Assembly (NCBI GenBank): GCA_038021145.1
Contig: JBBPHT010000011.1
Coordinates: forward strand, 558,001 to 622,000
Direction: 5' to 3'
DNA from: Phyllosticta citriasiana
Taxonomy: Eukaryota; Ascomycota; Dothideomycetes; Botryosphaeriales; Phyllostictaceae
Length of the DNA stretch: 64,000 bases
The position numbers and the translations under genes are program-made. The notes below the pieces were generated by a model. The model did not search any database. It saw only the letters and a program-made list of their open reading frames with translations, and was not told the DNA's origin. Positions 23,143-34,900 of this stretch are shown in pieces (positions within the stretch are counted from its first letter, which is position 1; every line of letters starts with the position of its first letter).

Positions 23143-24279
23143 GCAAGAGCGATGGACGGCGTTGATCTATGGGATATGTAGAAGAGATAATATCATGAAT
23201 GGGACTGGCCATGAGCAGATGCAGAGCATCCACTCGTCGACAGGTCATTGACAGGAGCATTCAAACATCTCCAGTGGAGAAGCGCCGACTTTGAGAAAGC
23301 TGTGATTGTGTGTGCGACGACCTCCGTGACCAGGCCCTGAGAGGTTTGAGGTGGCAAACTGAGCATTCATTACAGCAATGACCAGCACAGGCGTTTCGCA
23401 GAGGGCCGGGAAGGAAACATGGCGGCAATCAGGAAAGCAATCACCGTGGCTGCATGGCCGTTTCTCTTGCACGACATGTTGGAAATCAGGTAACGAGGCC
23501 AGGCCAGGGGGTGGGCGGTGGTGCAACGTTGGTGCAGGAGTATCAGGTTGACAGACCACGCGAGATTGGGGGGTGTTTGACAGGTCGGAGATGGGACGCG
23601 ACTTGAATGGCATGGCATGGCAGGCTGCTGGTGCTGGTGTTGTGTTGCACAGACAGAGAGACAGACACGGACGGCCCACATGTGCCGGCAGGCAGTGTGG
23701 TCAGTCGGCCTCGTTTCCTCTCTCTAGTGGTGGCAGGCAGCCGTTGTGCTGTCGTAGCCGTGATACATTCAGCAGGGCGAGGCCTGTTTGGAGGAGTTCG
23801 GCCCCGGCGTCAATCAGCTACCCGTGTTGTTGGCCTTTCGGGGGGGGGGATATCCCCCGCGCAGCGTGAAAGATGGTCCACGAGACGGCAGGCGGTTCCT
23901 GGACGATTGCTGCTGGACGGTGGCCTGTGTGTACCATGAGATTGACGTGAAGCAGAGGTTTTTGTTTCTTTTTTCATCTTCTGCAGCATCGCTTGGCCAT
24001 GCAGGTCAACGGTTTCACCAATATCGCAGCAGGCTCTACCTTGGGGAAAATCGTCCTTTGGTTGCCAGTACGAGCAAGAGACGGGTACAGGCAGTTCTTG
24101 AGACGGGTTGGTCAGCGTCAGGCGTCCTCTCGCCCGCCCTCTCGCACGAGGCGGCAGCGTGTGGTCTCAGCAAGGACAACTGTGGCACCTTGAGGTTCTT
24201 CTGTCGCTGTCAGATGTATTCCGTACCGGGGGCGGACGGGTTCGCGGGCAGCGGGCAGCGTGCAACAGTCACATGGGAT

Positions 24280-24309
24280 AAGACAAGACAAGACAAGACA
24301 AGACAAGAC
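24280..24309. repeat. (AAGAC)6 pentanucleotide repeat
   Basis: Six perfect tandem copies in intergenic DNA. Confidence 0.95.
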
Positions 24310-24688
24310 GGTCGAGAATGTCGCGCAGCGCGTGCTGACCAAGTGACCTCGGACGGCTAAGAGCTTTGTTGGTTGGTTGGCAGGTCCTAATAGGTTGCGT
24401 CTGCCACTTCACCTCCCCCTGTGCATCCGTCTCCCCACCTCGTCGCATCGACGGAGCGCAACCCATCTGCAGCCGCGTGGCCCAATCGTTGTCTCCCAGG
24501 TCGCCGGCAGTGACAACGCATCAACCGTTCTCTCATCCGCACCGCAGCGCCGCGTCCGAGTCGCCGCAAGAGGTGGGTTGGCCCCGGCCCTCGTTGGTCT
24601 GCACGTCGAAGCTTTTGCAGGGGCTCAAAATTGTAATTGGAATTTTCCTTTCCTTGGCTCTCCAGTCTGCTCAACCTCACCTCGACTG

Positions 24689-24692
<4 letters not shown>

Positions 24693-24720
<28 letters not shown>
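24693..24720. repeat. T(28) homopolymer
   Basis: Uninterrupted T tract in intergenic DNA. Confidence 0.95.
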
Positions 24721-24942
24721 CTTCCCATTTAGCCTTTCTGCCCAACCCAATCCCTCTCGCCTATCGCCTCCTTAGCGCCATTGATCCTGCATTGACCTTG
24801 CCTTTTGCTAATTGCACCTTGCTGATATCACTGTACGCTCGAGCGTCCGGGGAGCGTGTCCAGCCTGTCGGGATTGAACAGCAGCACCTCCCACTCCGTC
24901 ATCAGCGAAGCGTCTTTTTGGAATTGCGTCGGGCAAACATCT

Positions 24943-24944
24943 TG

Positions 24945-24976
<32 letters not shown>

Positions 24977-24978
24977 CC
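24943..24978. repeat. (TGCC)9 tetranucleotide repeat
   Basis: Nine perfect copies. The same unit recurs in shorter arrays at about 27640, 28400 and 41540. Confidence 0.95.
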
Positions 24979-25093
24979 GACTGGCTCCATCTGACATGCC
25001 TCTCTATCCGCACTTCTAACTGATCGATTGCTCACCCCCGGTCCGTCCCAATCGGGACGTGCCATGGCAGCAGCCTTTCGTCTGCCCCGCCCA

Positions 25094-25111
25094 CCCCCCC
25101 CCCCCCCCCCC
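25094..25111. repeat. C(18) homopolymer
   Basis: C tract in intergenic DNA, likely to be unstable. Confidence 0.95.
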
Positions 25112-26005
25112 AGCTGCACGCGGCAAGCATCGGCCGTGACCGAATATGACTACGGCCACAGAAAAGTCTCTCAACGTCGTCTTTGTCGTCGAGCAACCGT
25201 TTTGCTGGGATCATGGATCCGCTTCCTTTTCACTAGCGTGGCAACCTCTGGTCCCGGCCCGGGGGGGTTATGTAGGTTAGGGTTGACGCAAGTAAGGTGA
25301 GTAGGGTTTCTCTGCTTTCGTCTTTTGCCCCCTTCCCGTCGACCCTTGACCTTGCTTGCTTGGCCTGTCCTTGCCTGTTGCTGCCAAACTGGACCATGCT
25401 CATACCCATCCATGCCATGTCATGCTTGGCCCAGGATTGACCGGCCCGGGTCCATTTTACTCTCTGCTCCCAAGGCGCGTCTCTTCTGACTGTGTCAAAG
25501 CGGCGCCAGCCGATGCAGATGGATGGGGTGAGGCATGGATCGGGTCCTGAGTGGGGTGTGGGTGCTCCTATGAGCGGGTTCAATCAATTGTCAAGGTCGG
25601 GGTTCACGGAAAGAAAGAAAAAATCGACGTTGGCTTACGACTCCCCTGACCTCAACCAACTTCCTGGCCGACCACCCGGACCTCGCCGCTTGCTCCTACC
25701 TTGTCCAGTTCTGTGCTGTCCGCCGAGGACTCCCTTTTCATAGGACATTCGCCGTCCATTATGCAGGCTCCATCACAGCCTGCTTGCTTGCTGCCTCGTT
25801 TTCATACTGCTGCTCGAGCGGGGTCCGACGGCCTGGCTTGCGTGGACTGGATGATTCGTGCCAATCCCTTCCCTCATGCTCCTCCTGCTTGCCATGACCG
25901 GATGGACGGACGGCATTGATGTGATAGTGTGCCGTAGGGGCCGAAGGATAGTGCGCACTGCCCCGTCCATCCCTACCCTCCCAATGCCTCCCGGGATGGA
26001 CGCGG

Positions 26006-26014
26006 TATAAAAAG
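26006..26014 (+). promoter_or_regulatory. TATA box of the KxDL gene
   Basis: TATAAAAAG lies 176 bases upstream of the ATG at 26182, with a CCAAT about 25 bases before it (near 25980). Between TATA and ATG the sequence is pyrimidine-rich, as in many fungal 5' leaders. Confidence 0.6.
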
Positions 26015-26181
26015 GGTTCGAGGGCGGGACTGAACCTTCTTTTTCTTTGACTCTGTATTCTCCTCAATCTTGAACTTGCTTCACATTTGCCCACCCGTCA
26101 CTCTCAAACCAGACCTTCCTTGCAACTGCAAGTCCACCAGTATACTTAGTTGAACCTCACTACCAAGCCCGCCTGTTCATC

Positions 26182-26982
26182 ATGACCTCAACTTATTACC
26201 ACCCCAACCCCTCCATGCCGCTCGCCATGCCGAGCAAGCGGTCCTCCCCTAACCACGCGCCGCACCACTCGCACCACCACCATCACCCCTCTCACAACCC
26301 TTACGCCGTTTCCCCGCCCGAAACCGCCGACTCGGTGACGACGGGGGGACCGCCGTCGTACGACCCGACCGCCACGGGAGCGTCAAGCAGCTACGCGGGC
26401 TCCGAGTACGAAGCAAGCGGGCCCGTCGGCGGCGGCGGTTATGGAGCGGCAGGAGCTGGCAGCAGCGCCGCGCGCGAGGCCGGCGGCGTCGACCTGCTCG
26501 ACTACATGGGCGAGCGGCTGAACGGCGCATTCGACGTGCTGGGCCTCGAGCGGAGCGTGCAGATGCAGTGTCAGACGTGAGTAATACCCTCGTCCGCCAT
26601 TGGGCGCGGAATCGACAAACAAAACTTGCTGTGTTTGCTTCAATCGAAGCAGGAAAAAAAAAAACTTCTTGCTGATAAGTCCCAGGTCCGGCGAGCTCAA
26701 CGCCAAAACCCGCGAGCTGATGCACCTGCAGGCGCTCGCGCGCCAGCGCCTCGCGGCCACGAGCCGCAACTTCGCCGAGGGCATGAAGGCGGCCAAGGAG
26801 GTGCAGCGCGACTTGGAGTGGACGCAGAAGCGCGTTTCGTGAGTATATTGCGATTCTGGAGTCCGAGGAGACACATCCAACTTACGCGTGTTGCTAGATC
26901 GATCAACCAGCGCGCTGCTCGCAAGTATCCAAACGAGTACAAGATGGCCAGCGAGCGGTACCCGGCACCTGTCGATTGCTAG
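26182..26982 (+). CDS. KxDL-domain protein (BLOC-1-related subunit, Kxd1-like)
   Basis: KxDL proteins are small coiled-coil subunits of BLOC-1/BORC-type complexes that work in endosomal and lysosomal (vacuolar) trafficking. Exons are 26182-26576, 26686-26838 and 26898-26982, encoding 210 residues. The N-terminal about 100 residues are disordered, with a His run (HHSHHHHHPSH), Pro/Ser and Gly/Ala stretches. The helical C-terminal half carries the family signature: ELMHLQALARQRLAATSRNF, then KEVQRDLEWTQKRV and a RKYPNEY end. The introns (109 and 59 nt) join QCQT-SGELNAKTREL and QKRVS-SINQRAARKYP. The signature is recognisable but not identical to the animal one, so the complex assignment is an inference. 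Confidence 0.75.
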
Positions 26983-27172
26983 ATTGGTGGCGGGCTACTG
27001 CTTGTGCTCGAGTGTGGCCCACCCAGCTCGACCAGTTCTTGAGCCATCATGTCTGAATTGGTTACCCAACCCCATCTTTCGCTCTCCACACGCAGAATCT
27101 CTGGAATCTTCCTGACCTCCCAAAAATCCCCTTGAACCTCGCCTCTTTGACATTTGGACGACTGACTATGGA

Positions 27173-27173
<1 letters not shown>

Positions 27174-27224
<51 letters not shown>
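27174..27224. repeat. (GAC)17 trinucleotide repeat
   Basis: Perfect GAC array preceded by ATGGAT, 190 bases downstream of the KxDL stop codon. In the plus frame it would read as an Asp run. It is more likely 3' UTR or intergenic. Confidence 0.95.
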
Positions 27225-27226
<2 letters not shown>

Positions 27227-28100
27227 TACGCTGAAGTGGCATCAGCAAGCGAGAAATCTGCTACACTGTACAAAAACCCGTTCGAGACCACAAACCGAGA
27301 AAATACGACGCAAGAACGACGACAACAGCGACGACGAAGAAAAGTGAAGATGAAGAAGAAACAGGATAGAAATCAATCCACCATCAACGCCACGATAAAC
27401 ACCGCAGCCGCCCATCCGACCACTCATTTCCACACCATCAATGGGCACGCCATTTATCTACTCCAACGATGACAAGCCGCAACGACAACGACAACAACAA
27501 CAGCAGCAATAACAACAACAACGAAGGTGCAGACCAGAACCAATCAAATTGAGCTTCCATTGCAAATCAAGCCCAACGCTACGTAGTTAGCACAGCAAAA
27601 AAAGAACCGCACTCAACTCTCGCGATCAAGCAACACTGCCAGCCAGCCAGCCTGCCAGCCTGCCAGCAAAATCGAACACTATGAAAACCAGCCATCACAC
27701 ACACCATCAACGTCCGCCTTACCATAGGGCTGACTGAGCAAATTGCTTTTTTCTTCCCCATCCCTTCACGAACGGACGCTTGGTGACGTGCGATCTATCT
27801 CGCGCGCAGCACAGGGGACCCGACTCCACTCCACTCTCGACTCACCGCCGCCACCGCCTTACCTCTCTCCCCTTTGCTTTTTCTCCGGGCTGAGGACTGG
27901 CTGACCAGGGTGCGTGTTTGGCATGATTGCTTTTTTTTTCTTCTTCGAGGCTTTGCGGGCCGCCCACGCGCGCCGCCGTACGTGCGTGCGTGCGTGCGTG
28001 CGGCTTGGCCGAAGTTGCTTTTGCTGCGTCGGGACGCATCTGCGCAAAGCACGGGCGTTCTCGTTCGTACGTCTTCAGCCGGTCACCTTGGACGAAGAGA

Positions 28101-28125
28101 CGAGCGAGCGAGCGAGCGAGCGAGC
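28101..28125. repeat. (CGAG)6 tetranucleotide repeat
   Basis: Perfect array in intergenic DNA. A related (GAGC)n array lies at about 28586-28608. Confidence 0.9.
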
Positions 28126-30252
28126 AGACATGGCGGCCGGAATCATATTGTCGTCTGGGATGTTGGATTGATGGAGTGGAGTTCGATTAAGCTTGCGGCG
28201 CCTCTGCACGCGCGCCCCACACCAAGCGGCATCGCCAAATCTACGTACGCTCCTGCTTTTATCCTGGTTCCCTCTCTTCGAACGGACAAGCGCCCGCCGC
28301 ATCTCCCGCCCGACTGTCTCGGCTCGGTCTGTCAGGAATGAGTGCCGTACACATGTGCAGCAGCAGTAGTGCTCCTACAGTACACAGCGAGAGCACGATG
28401 CTGCCTGCCTGCCTAGATCGCCGCCTGCACCCTCCGACGCAGGAACAGCAGCACGCCTGGCGTATGTACGTAAGCCACTTCAGCGGAGACAGCCGGATGA
28501 GCAGCAGGGTCTCCACATGGCCCACGTGCATAAATGAATGCATGCGCAGCAGCGGGAGCGGGAACGGCAAGCCAGGGGCTGTCGAAGCGAGCGAGCGAGC
28601 GAGCGAGCCAGCAAGCCAGCGAGCCGCAGAACCGGGGCTCCAGCTGGCTGGCTGGTTGGCTACGCTACCTGGCCCACTGGGTCTGCCGGCGATCTCGTCC
28701 TGCGGGGAGGGCTAGATGAGACGAGATGGCGGGACGGGCCGGGGGCGAGCAGGAGCGGAGCGGCGCAGTCGATCGCGTCGAGGAGACCCAGGCAGGCAGG
28801 CAGGCAGACAGGGCGAAGTGACGAATGGGAATGGCGGCGGCGGGACCCTCGGATGGATCTGACATGGTGGTGTGGGTGAGGCAGCGCGGCCAGGGGGGTG
28901 GGATGGCTGCTGGATGTCTTTCTTTCGATGCCCTGGCTCAGTCCGGGGGGAGGCATGCTGGATGATGTGGATTTCAGGATGGGTGGGCTGGTATCTGTTG
29001 CAGATTCTTCCTCTCTTGCAGTGGGCGAGCTGCTACGGTCTGTTCTTTCCTGCGGTACGGCGGTGATCTGATTTGTCATGTCTAGCCCAGGAGGGCGGAG
29101 GTTTTTTGCTTTTCGTGTTGGGAAGAGCAACAACAGGCGGTCAAACTAAATGTATTTTCCCCTCCTTTGGTATCTCATCCCAAGACCGGAGCCTCGGTAA
29201 GCTGGAGAGCTAATCGGCGTTACCGCCATATCCTGGTGAGACATTTGCTGGAGTAGGGCGACGAAAGCTCTTGACTGGGCATGTCGCGTTCGTGAGTGGG
29301 GCTATAGTCCCGTAGCCATGCCATGCCATGCCCGGTTTGCCCAATGCGGTTTCTTGTGCAGAGGATGGTCTGGGTCCTGTGGTCCGGGAGTGGAGCCGTC
29401 ATGCGTGTGCCATGTGTCAAGCCCGTGCAGAATGATGGGACGGGAAATTCTCCCCAGCCACTTGAGTGGAAGGATGTGGCCAAGATGCTGTGGTATTGAG
29501 CCCGTTGTTGCGGAGATTTGTTTTCATTCATCTATGTGATTGGCCGGGAGCCAGAGTTTGGCGTCGGAGCGTGATGGCAACGCTGTCCAGTGAACCTACT
29601 GCCCGTCAACCAAAATCGCGAGGTGGAAAAAGCGATGGTACTGCATTGCTTGGAAGTTAGTCTTTGAAATTGCTTAAGTCTCTCACCAAGCCAGTGGTTC
29701 GAACAACCTTCCGAAGCTAACAACAGAGAGCTGTTTTGGGAGCTCTGAGCACCTGTGCTTTGCAGGACAGTCTCAGATACATGCGTAATCCTACAGGCAG
29801 ACCGGTTTTGTGCGCGCATGCCAGAGAAGGAAGCGTAAAAAGCAGAACGAGTGAAAGACACAGAGTTTGAGTTTTGCACCCAACAGTGGATGTATTAGGC
29901 TCATGCAGATGAGGCCATTTGTCGACAGTGGTTAGGACCGGTTCATCCAGTACATTTGTGTTTCACGTCGCTTGCTTCTTCTGCCTGCAAGCGGAAAATA
30001 TCACGACTTCAATAAGCCCTTTGCATGTTTCCAGGTAAAAGTGAGTTCCCAGCTGATGTGTCTGAAGGAATTGTCTATCATTAGTGGATTCGGGTTGCGG
30101 TTCCAATCCAGCGAGCCTGTGAGCTTTGAGAGGGCGATTTTCCACTGTTCTCAATTGGTCATGATTAGGATGAAAATGGCCAGACAGAATCCGGGCATTC
30201 AGCTCTAGGCGTTTTCGTCAAGAAGATTTCCATACGGCGTCGTGTTCAAACG

Positions 30253-31122
30253 TCAACTTGCTTTCCTCTCAAGACGCATCCAGGGGTCTTCAATGAAGCT
30301 TGGCAAGAAATAAGCAGTGTCACCATTCTCATCCCGGATACCATTCCTCAAGGCCTGAAGGTCGGGTTCGACGAAGTTGGAACCAGGTTGAGTGTCGGAT
30401 GTCTCAGGCAAGGAAGCAACTGGAACGTTGGCCCCGGCCGAGTCAGGAGTAACGTTTGAAGGTCCCGTCGAGGGTTTTTCTGGAAGCTCTTTGCCGCGAG
30501 CGAGGAAAGCAGCAAGCCCCGTTGGAACAGTCTCCTTGTTCTTCTTTGATTTCTCCGCGGGTATGCTGCTTTGCATTGCATTGTTTTCTTCGCTTTGACA
30601 AGGCTCATCTGCAAGTGTGTCAGAACTTGCACAAATTTCCATGAGTAGTCTAGACTGAGAGGTTCTTCTTTTGGCGTTTTGGAGAAGTAGTGCTTTGAGC
30701 AGTACTCTACCTTGGCTTTGAGGCGGTGTCGCGGACACCATGTCTGGCTGAGCGGTGACTGTCTCGGCATCCTTGGATCCAGTGGGGACGTCAGACGTGT
30801 CTGTAGCTCCTCTTTTCACAGGGTCCATGTCGTCATGGTCGGCTCTTCGTTTGCGTGGACCATGTTCTGACATGTTGGCACCTGCAGTCATGTTGGTGAA
30901 ACGACCTGGCTTGGGGCTCTTCGCTCTACCTCTGTCACCGTTGGCCTGGCGCTTGCGGGGACCAAGTTGAACACGGTTGGTGCCTGTACCAGCTTCTTTC
31001 AAAGCCTCTGCGCGCACAGGTTTCCCCGACCCTTTGGATGGGCCAAACGAAGAAAAGCCCATGGCTGCAGCAAGGTCGGGGTCAACTTCCATACCGACAG
31101 TGGTGTCGTCCATTTTGGCCAA
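30253..31122 (-). CDS. Hypothetical protein, unknown function
   Basis: Continuous open frame of 289 codons. A second ATG at 31113 (MDDTTVGME) is a likely alternative start. I recognise no domain. The N-terminus has DLAAAMGFSSFGPSKG, a motif faintly like the C-terminal part of the tri-snRNP 27K protein, followed by two matching GPRKR basic blocks (LGPRKRQ and HGPRKRR) that could be nuclear signals. The middle is low complexity. The C-terminus is well structured (DLQALRNGI, AYFLPSFIEDPWMRLE). A possible intron at 710-609 (30710-30609, GTAGAG...TTGCAG, 102 nt) is a multiple of three, so both spliced and unspliced forms stay open and give 255 or 289 residues. It is divergent from the FUSC-family gene. 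Confidence 0.6.
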   Translation of the reverse strand: MAKMDDTTVGMEVDPDLAAAMGFSSFGPSKGSGKPVRAEALKEAGTGTNRVQLGPRKRQANGDRGRAKSPKPGRFTNMTAGANMSEHGPRKRRADHDDMDPVKRGATDTSDVPTGSKDAETVTAQPDMVSATPPQSQGRVLLKALLLQNAKRRTSQSRLLMEICASSDTLADEPCQSEENNAMQSSIPAEKSKKNKETVPTGLAAFLARGKELPEKPSTGPSNVTPDSAGANVPVASLPETSDTQPGSNFVEPDLQALRNGIRDENGDTAYFLPSFIEDPWMRLERKAS

Positions 31123-31534
31123 TCAGGGGCGCCGAGGCCAGAGTGAAAGGATGTGGGGTTGGAGCAGATCTCGATGGCAAAAGCGGCCTGCAACGACGCG
31201 CGCTCGACTGGATGCCGACGCGTCGGTCGCGGAGAAATGGGACGGTGGACGCGGAACGGAGAGGCGGAAAGTAGATATTTTGTTGTTGTTGTTGTTCCAG
31301 GGTGGCAGGGCGGATGGTCGAGAGAGGCTTTCTTTCGTTTTGCTTCTTCGCCGCCATCCCACACCCAAGAGAAGGCGGGACGTGGTCAAAGCTCCTGAAT
31401 CAGCTGGATCCCATCCTGGCCCACCCCAGGCCAGCTGCACACATCGTCCCTCGACGCTGTCAACTCCCCTTTGCTCGCCGCTGGATCATGCCAAACCTTC
31501 TCAACTCCCTCTCCCGCATGCCGTCCAAGGCGAC
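31123..31534. promoter_or_regulatory. Divergent promoter region, unknown gene and FUSC-family gene
   Basis: 412 bases between two head-to-head starts. It contains a (TTG)n run near 31281-31294. No TATA element is evident. Confidence 0.5.
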
Positions 31535-34500
31535 ATGAACGGTCATTCGAGGCCTCTGAACTCCCGCCGCTGGCAACGGCCTACGGTACCCTCCCTTGTC
31601 CACCTATTCGCTTCTCTTTCCCCAGACTGACACTGCCCAATAGCTTCGACAAGCCACCTTCATCCTGCCAAGTACCGGGGAGCGTATTCGACGAGCCTTC
31701 ACCCTTCGATCCTCTCCCCCAGAGGAAGACGACGAACGAGCCCCGTTACTGGGCAACAATTCCCCTTCCCCCGCTGCGCAGAAACAAAACCCCACTGTAC
31801 AGCGCGTCAAAAATGTCTCGCAAAAGGCGTACGGGCTCATCACGTCCAAGGTGGCCATAGAATTGTTCAAATGCTCCATTGCCTACCTCTTGGGAAGCAT
31901 GGCGACCTTTGTGCCCCCCATATCAGCCTTCCTCGGTGACAACGACGGAAAGCACATGGTTGCGACTGTCACGGTCTACTTTCACCCTGCTCGATCGACT
32001 GGAAGTATGATAGAGGCCACATACCTTGCTCTCATAGCATTTGTGTATGCCACGGTCATATCATTTGCTAGCATGGCCGTGACCATCGCCTTTCGCCATC
32101 TCCATCTGTTACAACTTGGACATGCCATCGTATTGGCCCTCTTCCTCGGCGGTGGATTTGGCTTGATCGGATGGATCAAGCAGAAACTCGGCAACCCGTT
32201 GGTTAACGTCGCTTGCTCGCTGACGTCTCTTGCACTGATCACTGTCCTGACCAAAGAAGGCGCTGTCCAAGCCGGTCATTTCTCGTACAATAAGATCTTC
32301 CAAGTGTTGAAAATGGTCATCATGGGAATAGCAGCCTCATTCTGCGTCAACGTACTCATTCGTCCATACTCTGCTCGGAAGCTTTTGCGAGACAATCTAC
32401 GGAAGGGCACAGATTCACTCGGCGATATGCTGACAATGATTACTAGAAGTTTCTTGTCAGGATCCGAAGAAGAGCTCAAGCATCCCGAGTATCTGGATGC
32501 CTCCAAGAACTACAAGGCTGTTTTCAACCTCATGAAGAAAAATCTGGGTGAAGCAAAAAACGAACATTTTGTTTTGGGCACCGAGAAAGAGTACCGGATA
32601 GAGGCTCGGCTTGTCAAGTACGACCTGCCTTTCTTCGTCAAATCATTGCGCTAACAAGTTAGGTGTATGGAACGCCTATCACAGAATATCGGTGCACTCC
32701 GAGGTGCGGCTTTGACCCAGTTCACTCTGATTTCAAAGCCCCCAAGTGCTGGCACCAATACTCCTCTGACACGAGTCAATTCGACCGATTTCCACTTTCC
32801 GACTTTGCACTCGCCGCATCATAGTCAAACTGGACTGAGCCATCTTGCCGCCATCGAAGAGCTCGGCGAAGAAAGCAGCAGCGATGGTCATGAGGGACAC
32901 ATGTCGAATTCTGCCACCTCTTATCCTGCGAGTGGAACCCACACAGCCGAGTCTCCATCTGATATTTTCACCATGTTCATTTCCCATCTGGGACCCTCCA
33001 TGAAGTCGCTTGCATTTACCTTGAAAGAAGTCCTCGACGAACTTCCCTTTGGCCCCCCTCCGGAGTACAAGATTGCTGTCAACAGCAATTTCAGGGGCAG
33101 CCTTATCGAGGCCAACGAGTTGTTCAAAAAAGCAAGGAGGGAAGCATTAGCGGTCATATACGCGAACAGAAGTCTCAACAGAAGTAGACCAGTTGAGGTG
33201 CTCGCAGATTATGAAGAGGTTGCCGCCAGTTGCGGGTACTTTAGCTCAGCTCTGCAGGATTTTGCCGAAGAAATGATTGTCTACCTTGACATTTTGGAAG
33301 AGCTCAAGACCAACTTGGAGCAGAGCCCAAGGAAGCGATCTTGGAACTGGATCTTGTTCTGGCGGAAAACCAAGACAGAGACTGTCGAGGAATATAGGCC
33401 TGGTATCTCCACGCACGTCCCTTCTTTCAGTACCCTGTGCTAACTTGAAATCAGATACCCCCGATATCATCGAGCACAACGAAACGCAGGGTCTGTCGCA
33501 TGGCATGCCAGACCTCACTAGGCGGCAAACCGATTTCAACCAAGTCGAAAAAGTGCACCGCAAAGCAAAGTTGACCTACCGTCTGTGGCAATATTTTGGC
33601 TTTCTTCGAAGGGAAGATATCAAGTATGCCATCAAGGTTGGTGTTGGTGCCATGCTCTACGCGATGTGGTCATATATACCAGAGACTCGCCCCATCTACT
33701 CCCATTGGAGAGGCGAGTGGGGTCTCGTATCCTACATGCTGGTCTGTTCGATGACCATCGGCGCATCCAACACCACTGGAATCCAGCGATTTGCTGGTAC
33801 TTGCCTAGGTGCAGTCTTTGCGGTCGTTGCATGGACAGCCTCACGTGGGAACGCTTATGCTCTTGCATTCTTCGGTTGGATGGTTTCCATCTACTGCTTC
33901 AATTTCATTGTTGCAAAAGGCAAGGGACCCATGGGTCGCTTCATCTTGCTCACGTACAACCTGTCTTGTCTCTATGCGTACACGCTTTCTGTTCGCGAGG
34001 CCGAGGGCGACGACGACGAGGGCGGTGACACTCCAGCGATTTTCGAGATCGCCCTCCACCGTGTTGTGGCAGTCATATCCGGTTGCATCTGGGGCATCGT
34101 CATCACGCGTGTGATTTGGCCCAACAGCGCCCGCCAGAAGATAAAAGACGGCATTTGCATTCTGTGGCTTCGTATGGGGCTCATCTGGAAAAGAGATCCC
34201 CTGGCCATGCTGGTCGAAGGTGCATCAAAGTACTCCTACATGGACATCCGGGAGTCCATCGAATTGCAGCGGTTTTTGACCCATCTGGAGGCCCTGCGGA
34301 AAGCGGCCACATCCGAGTTTGAGCTCAGTGGACCCTTTCCAAATAAGATCTACGGTAACTTGCTCAGCACGACTGGCAGAATGCTGGACGCATTCCACGC
34401 AATGAATGTCTTGATCACGAAGGATCTCAAAGCCACTCCAGGAGAAAGAGAGTTGTTGCATTACACACGGAAAGAACGCATACAGCTGAGCAGCCGCATC

Positions 34501-34900
34501 AGCCACTTATTCTCTGGTAAGATGCCAATCTCGTCCATGCCCTCTTGTGCTTCGATATTGACTTCATTCTAGTCATGGCGTCGTCCATGAAAATGGAATA
34601 CCCCCTCAACGACGCACTGCCCAGCGTCGAGCACACGCGCGACCGCCTGCTGGCCAAGATCTTTGAGTTTAGAAAGAATGCCGCAGAGACGGACAGTAAC
34701 GTGGCCACGGATGAAGACTACGAGCTGCTCTACGCGTACGGTAAGTGACATCAACGCCCCTTGCGTATTCGCTCTAACTGTAGCTGACGTATTCTGCAGC
34801 ACTGGTCACCGGGCAACTCGCGCAGGACATTTCGACACTGGGACAGGACATTGAGCAGCTATACGGCGTCCTCAACGAGGACAACCTCAAGCTGCAGTAG
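31535..34900 (+). CDS. Bre4/FUSC-family multi-pass membrane protein
   Basis: Similar to the fungal brefeldin-A sensitivity protein Bre4 family with fusaric-acid-resistance (FUSC)-like membrane domains; putative transporter or exporter. Exons are 31535-31585, 31644-32617, 32663-33402, 33455-34516, 34573-34740 and 34800-34900, encoding 1031 residues. There are two membrane blocks, each with several hydrophobic helices. The first lies at about 75-225 (starting VAIELFKCSIAYLLGSM, with PPISAFLG). The second lies at about 640-790 (GVGAMLYAMWSYI, TIGASNTTGIQRFAGTCLG, then FILLTYNLSCLYAY). Between them and after them are long cytosolic, partly helical regions. Introns are 45-58 nt with clear branch sites (GCTAAC, GACTGAC) and all joins keep frame. 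The N-terminal exon is only 17 codons. The substrate cannot be told from sequence. Confidence 0.85.

Larger units (their letters stand above)
23143..26181. other. Intergenic region rich in simple repeats (3.0 kb)
   Basis: No supported gene. It holds (AAGAC)6, a 28-base T tract, (TGCC)9 and an 18-base C tract, and a promoter for the KxDL gene at its right end. Open frames here translate to low-complexity sequence without a domain. Confidence 0.5.
26983..30252. other. Intergenic region with many microsatellites (3.3 kb)
   Basis: Holds (GAC)17, (CCAG/CCTG) mixtures near 27637-27666, (CGTG)n near 27981-28002, (CGAG)6 at 28101-28125, a further (GAGC)n near 28586-28608 and (GGCA)n near 28788-28806. 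I see no gene. Longer open frames, for example on the minus strand at 28660-29133, show no domain. Confidence 0.5.

Noticed and set aside
25270..25285. TTAGGG in GTAGGTTAGGGTTGACG
   Set aside because: A single copy in the interior of the window, so not a telomere or an interstitial telomeric array.
27132..27347. Possible small gene encoding a poly-Asp peptide
   Set aside because: The frame is only the (GAC)17 array with short flanks, inside the 3' region of the KxDL gene. Nothing else supports translation.
29690..29705. GTGGTTCGAAC, resembling a tRNA T-loop
   Set aside because: The flanks cannot form a T-stem or acceptor stem, and no A-box is found upstream.
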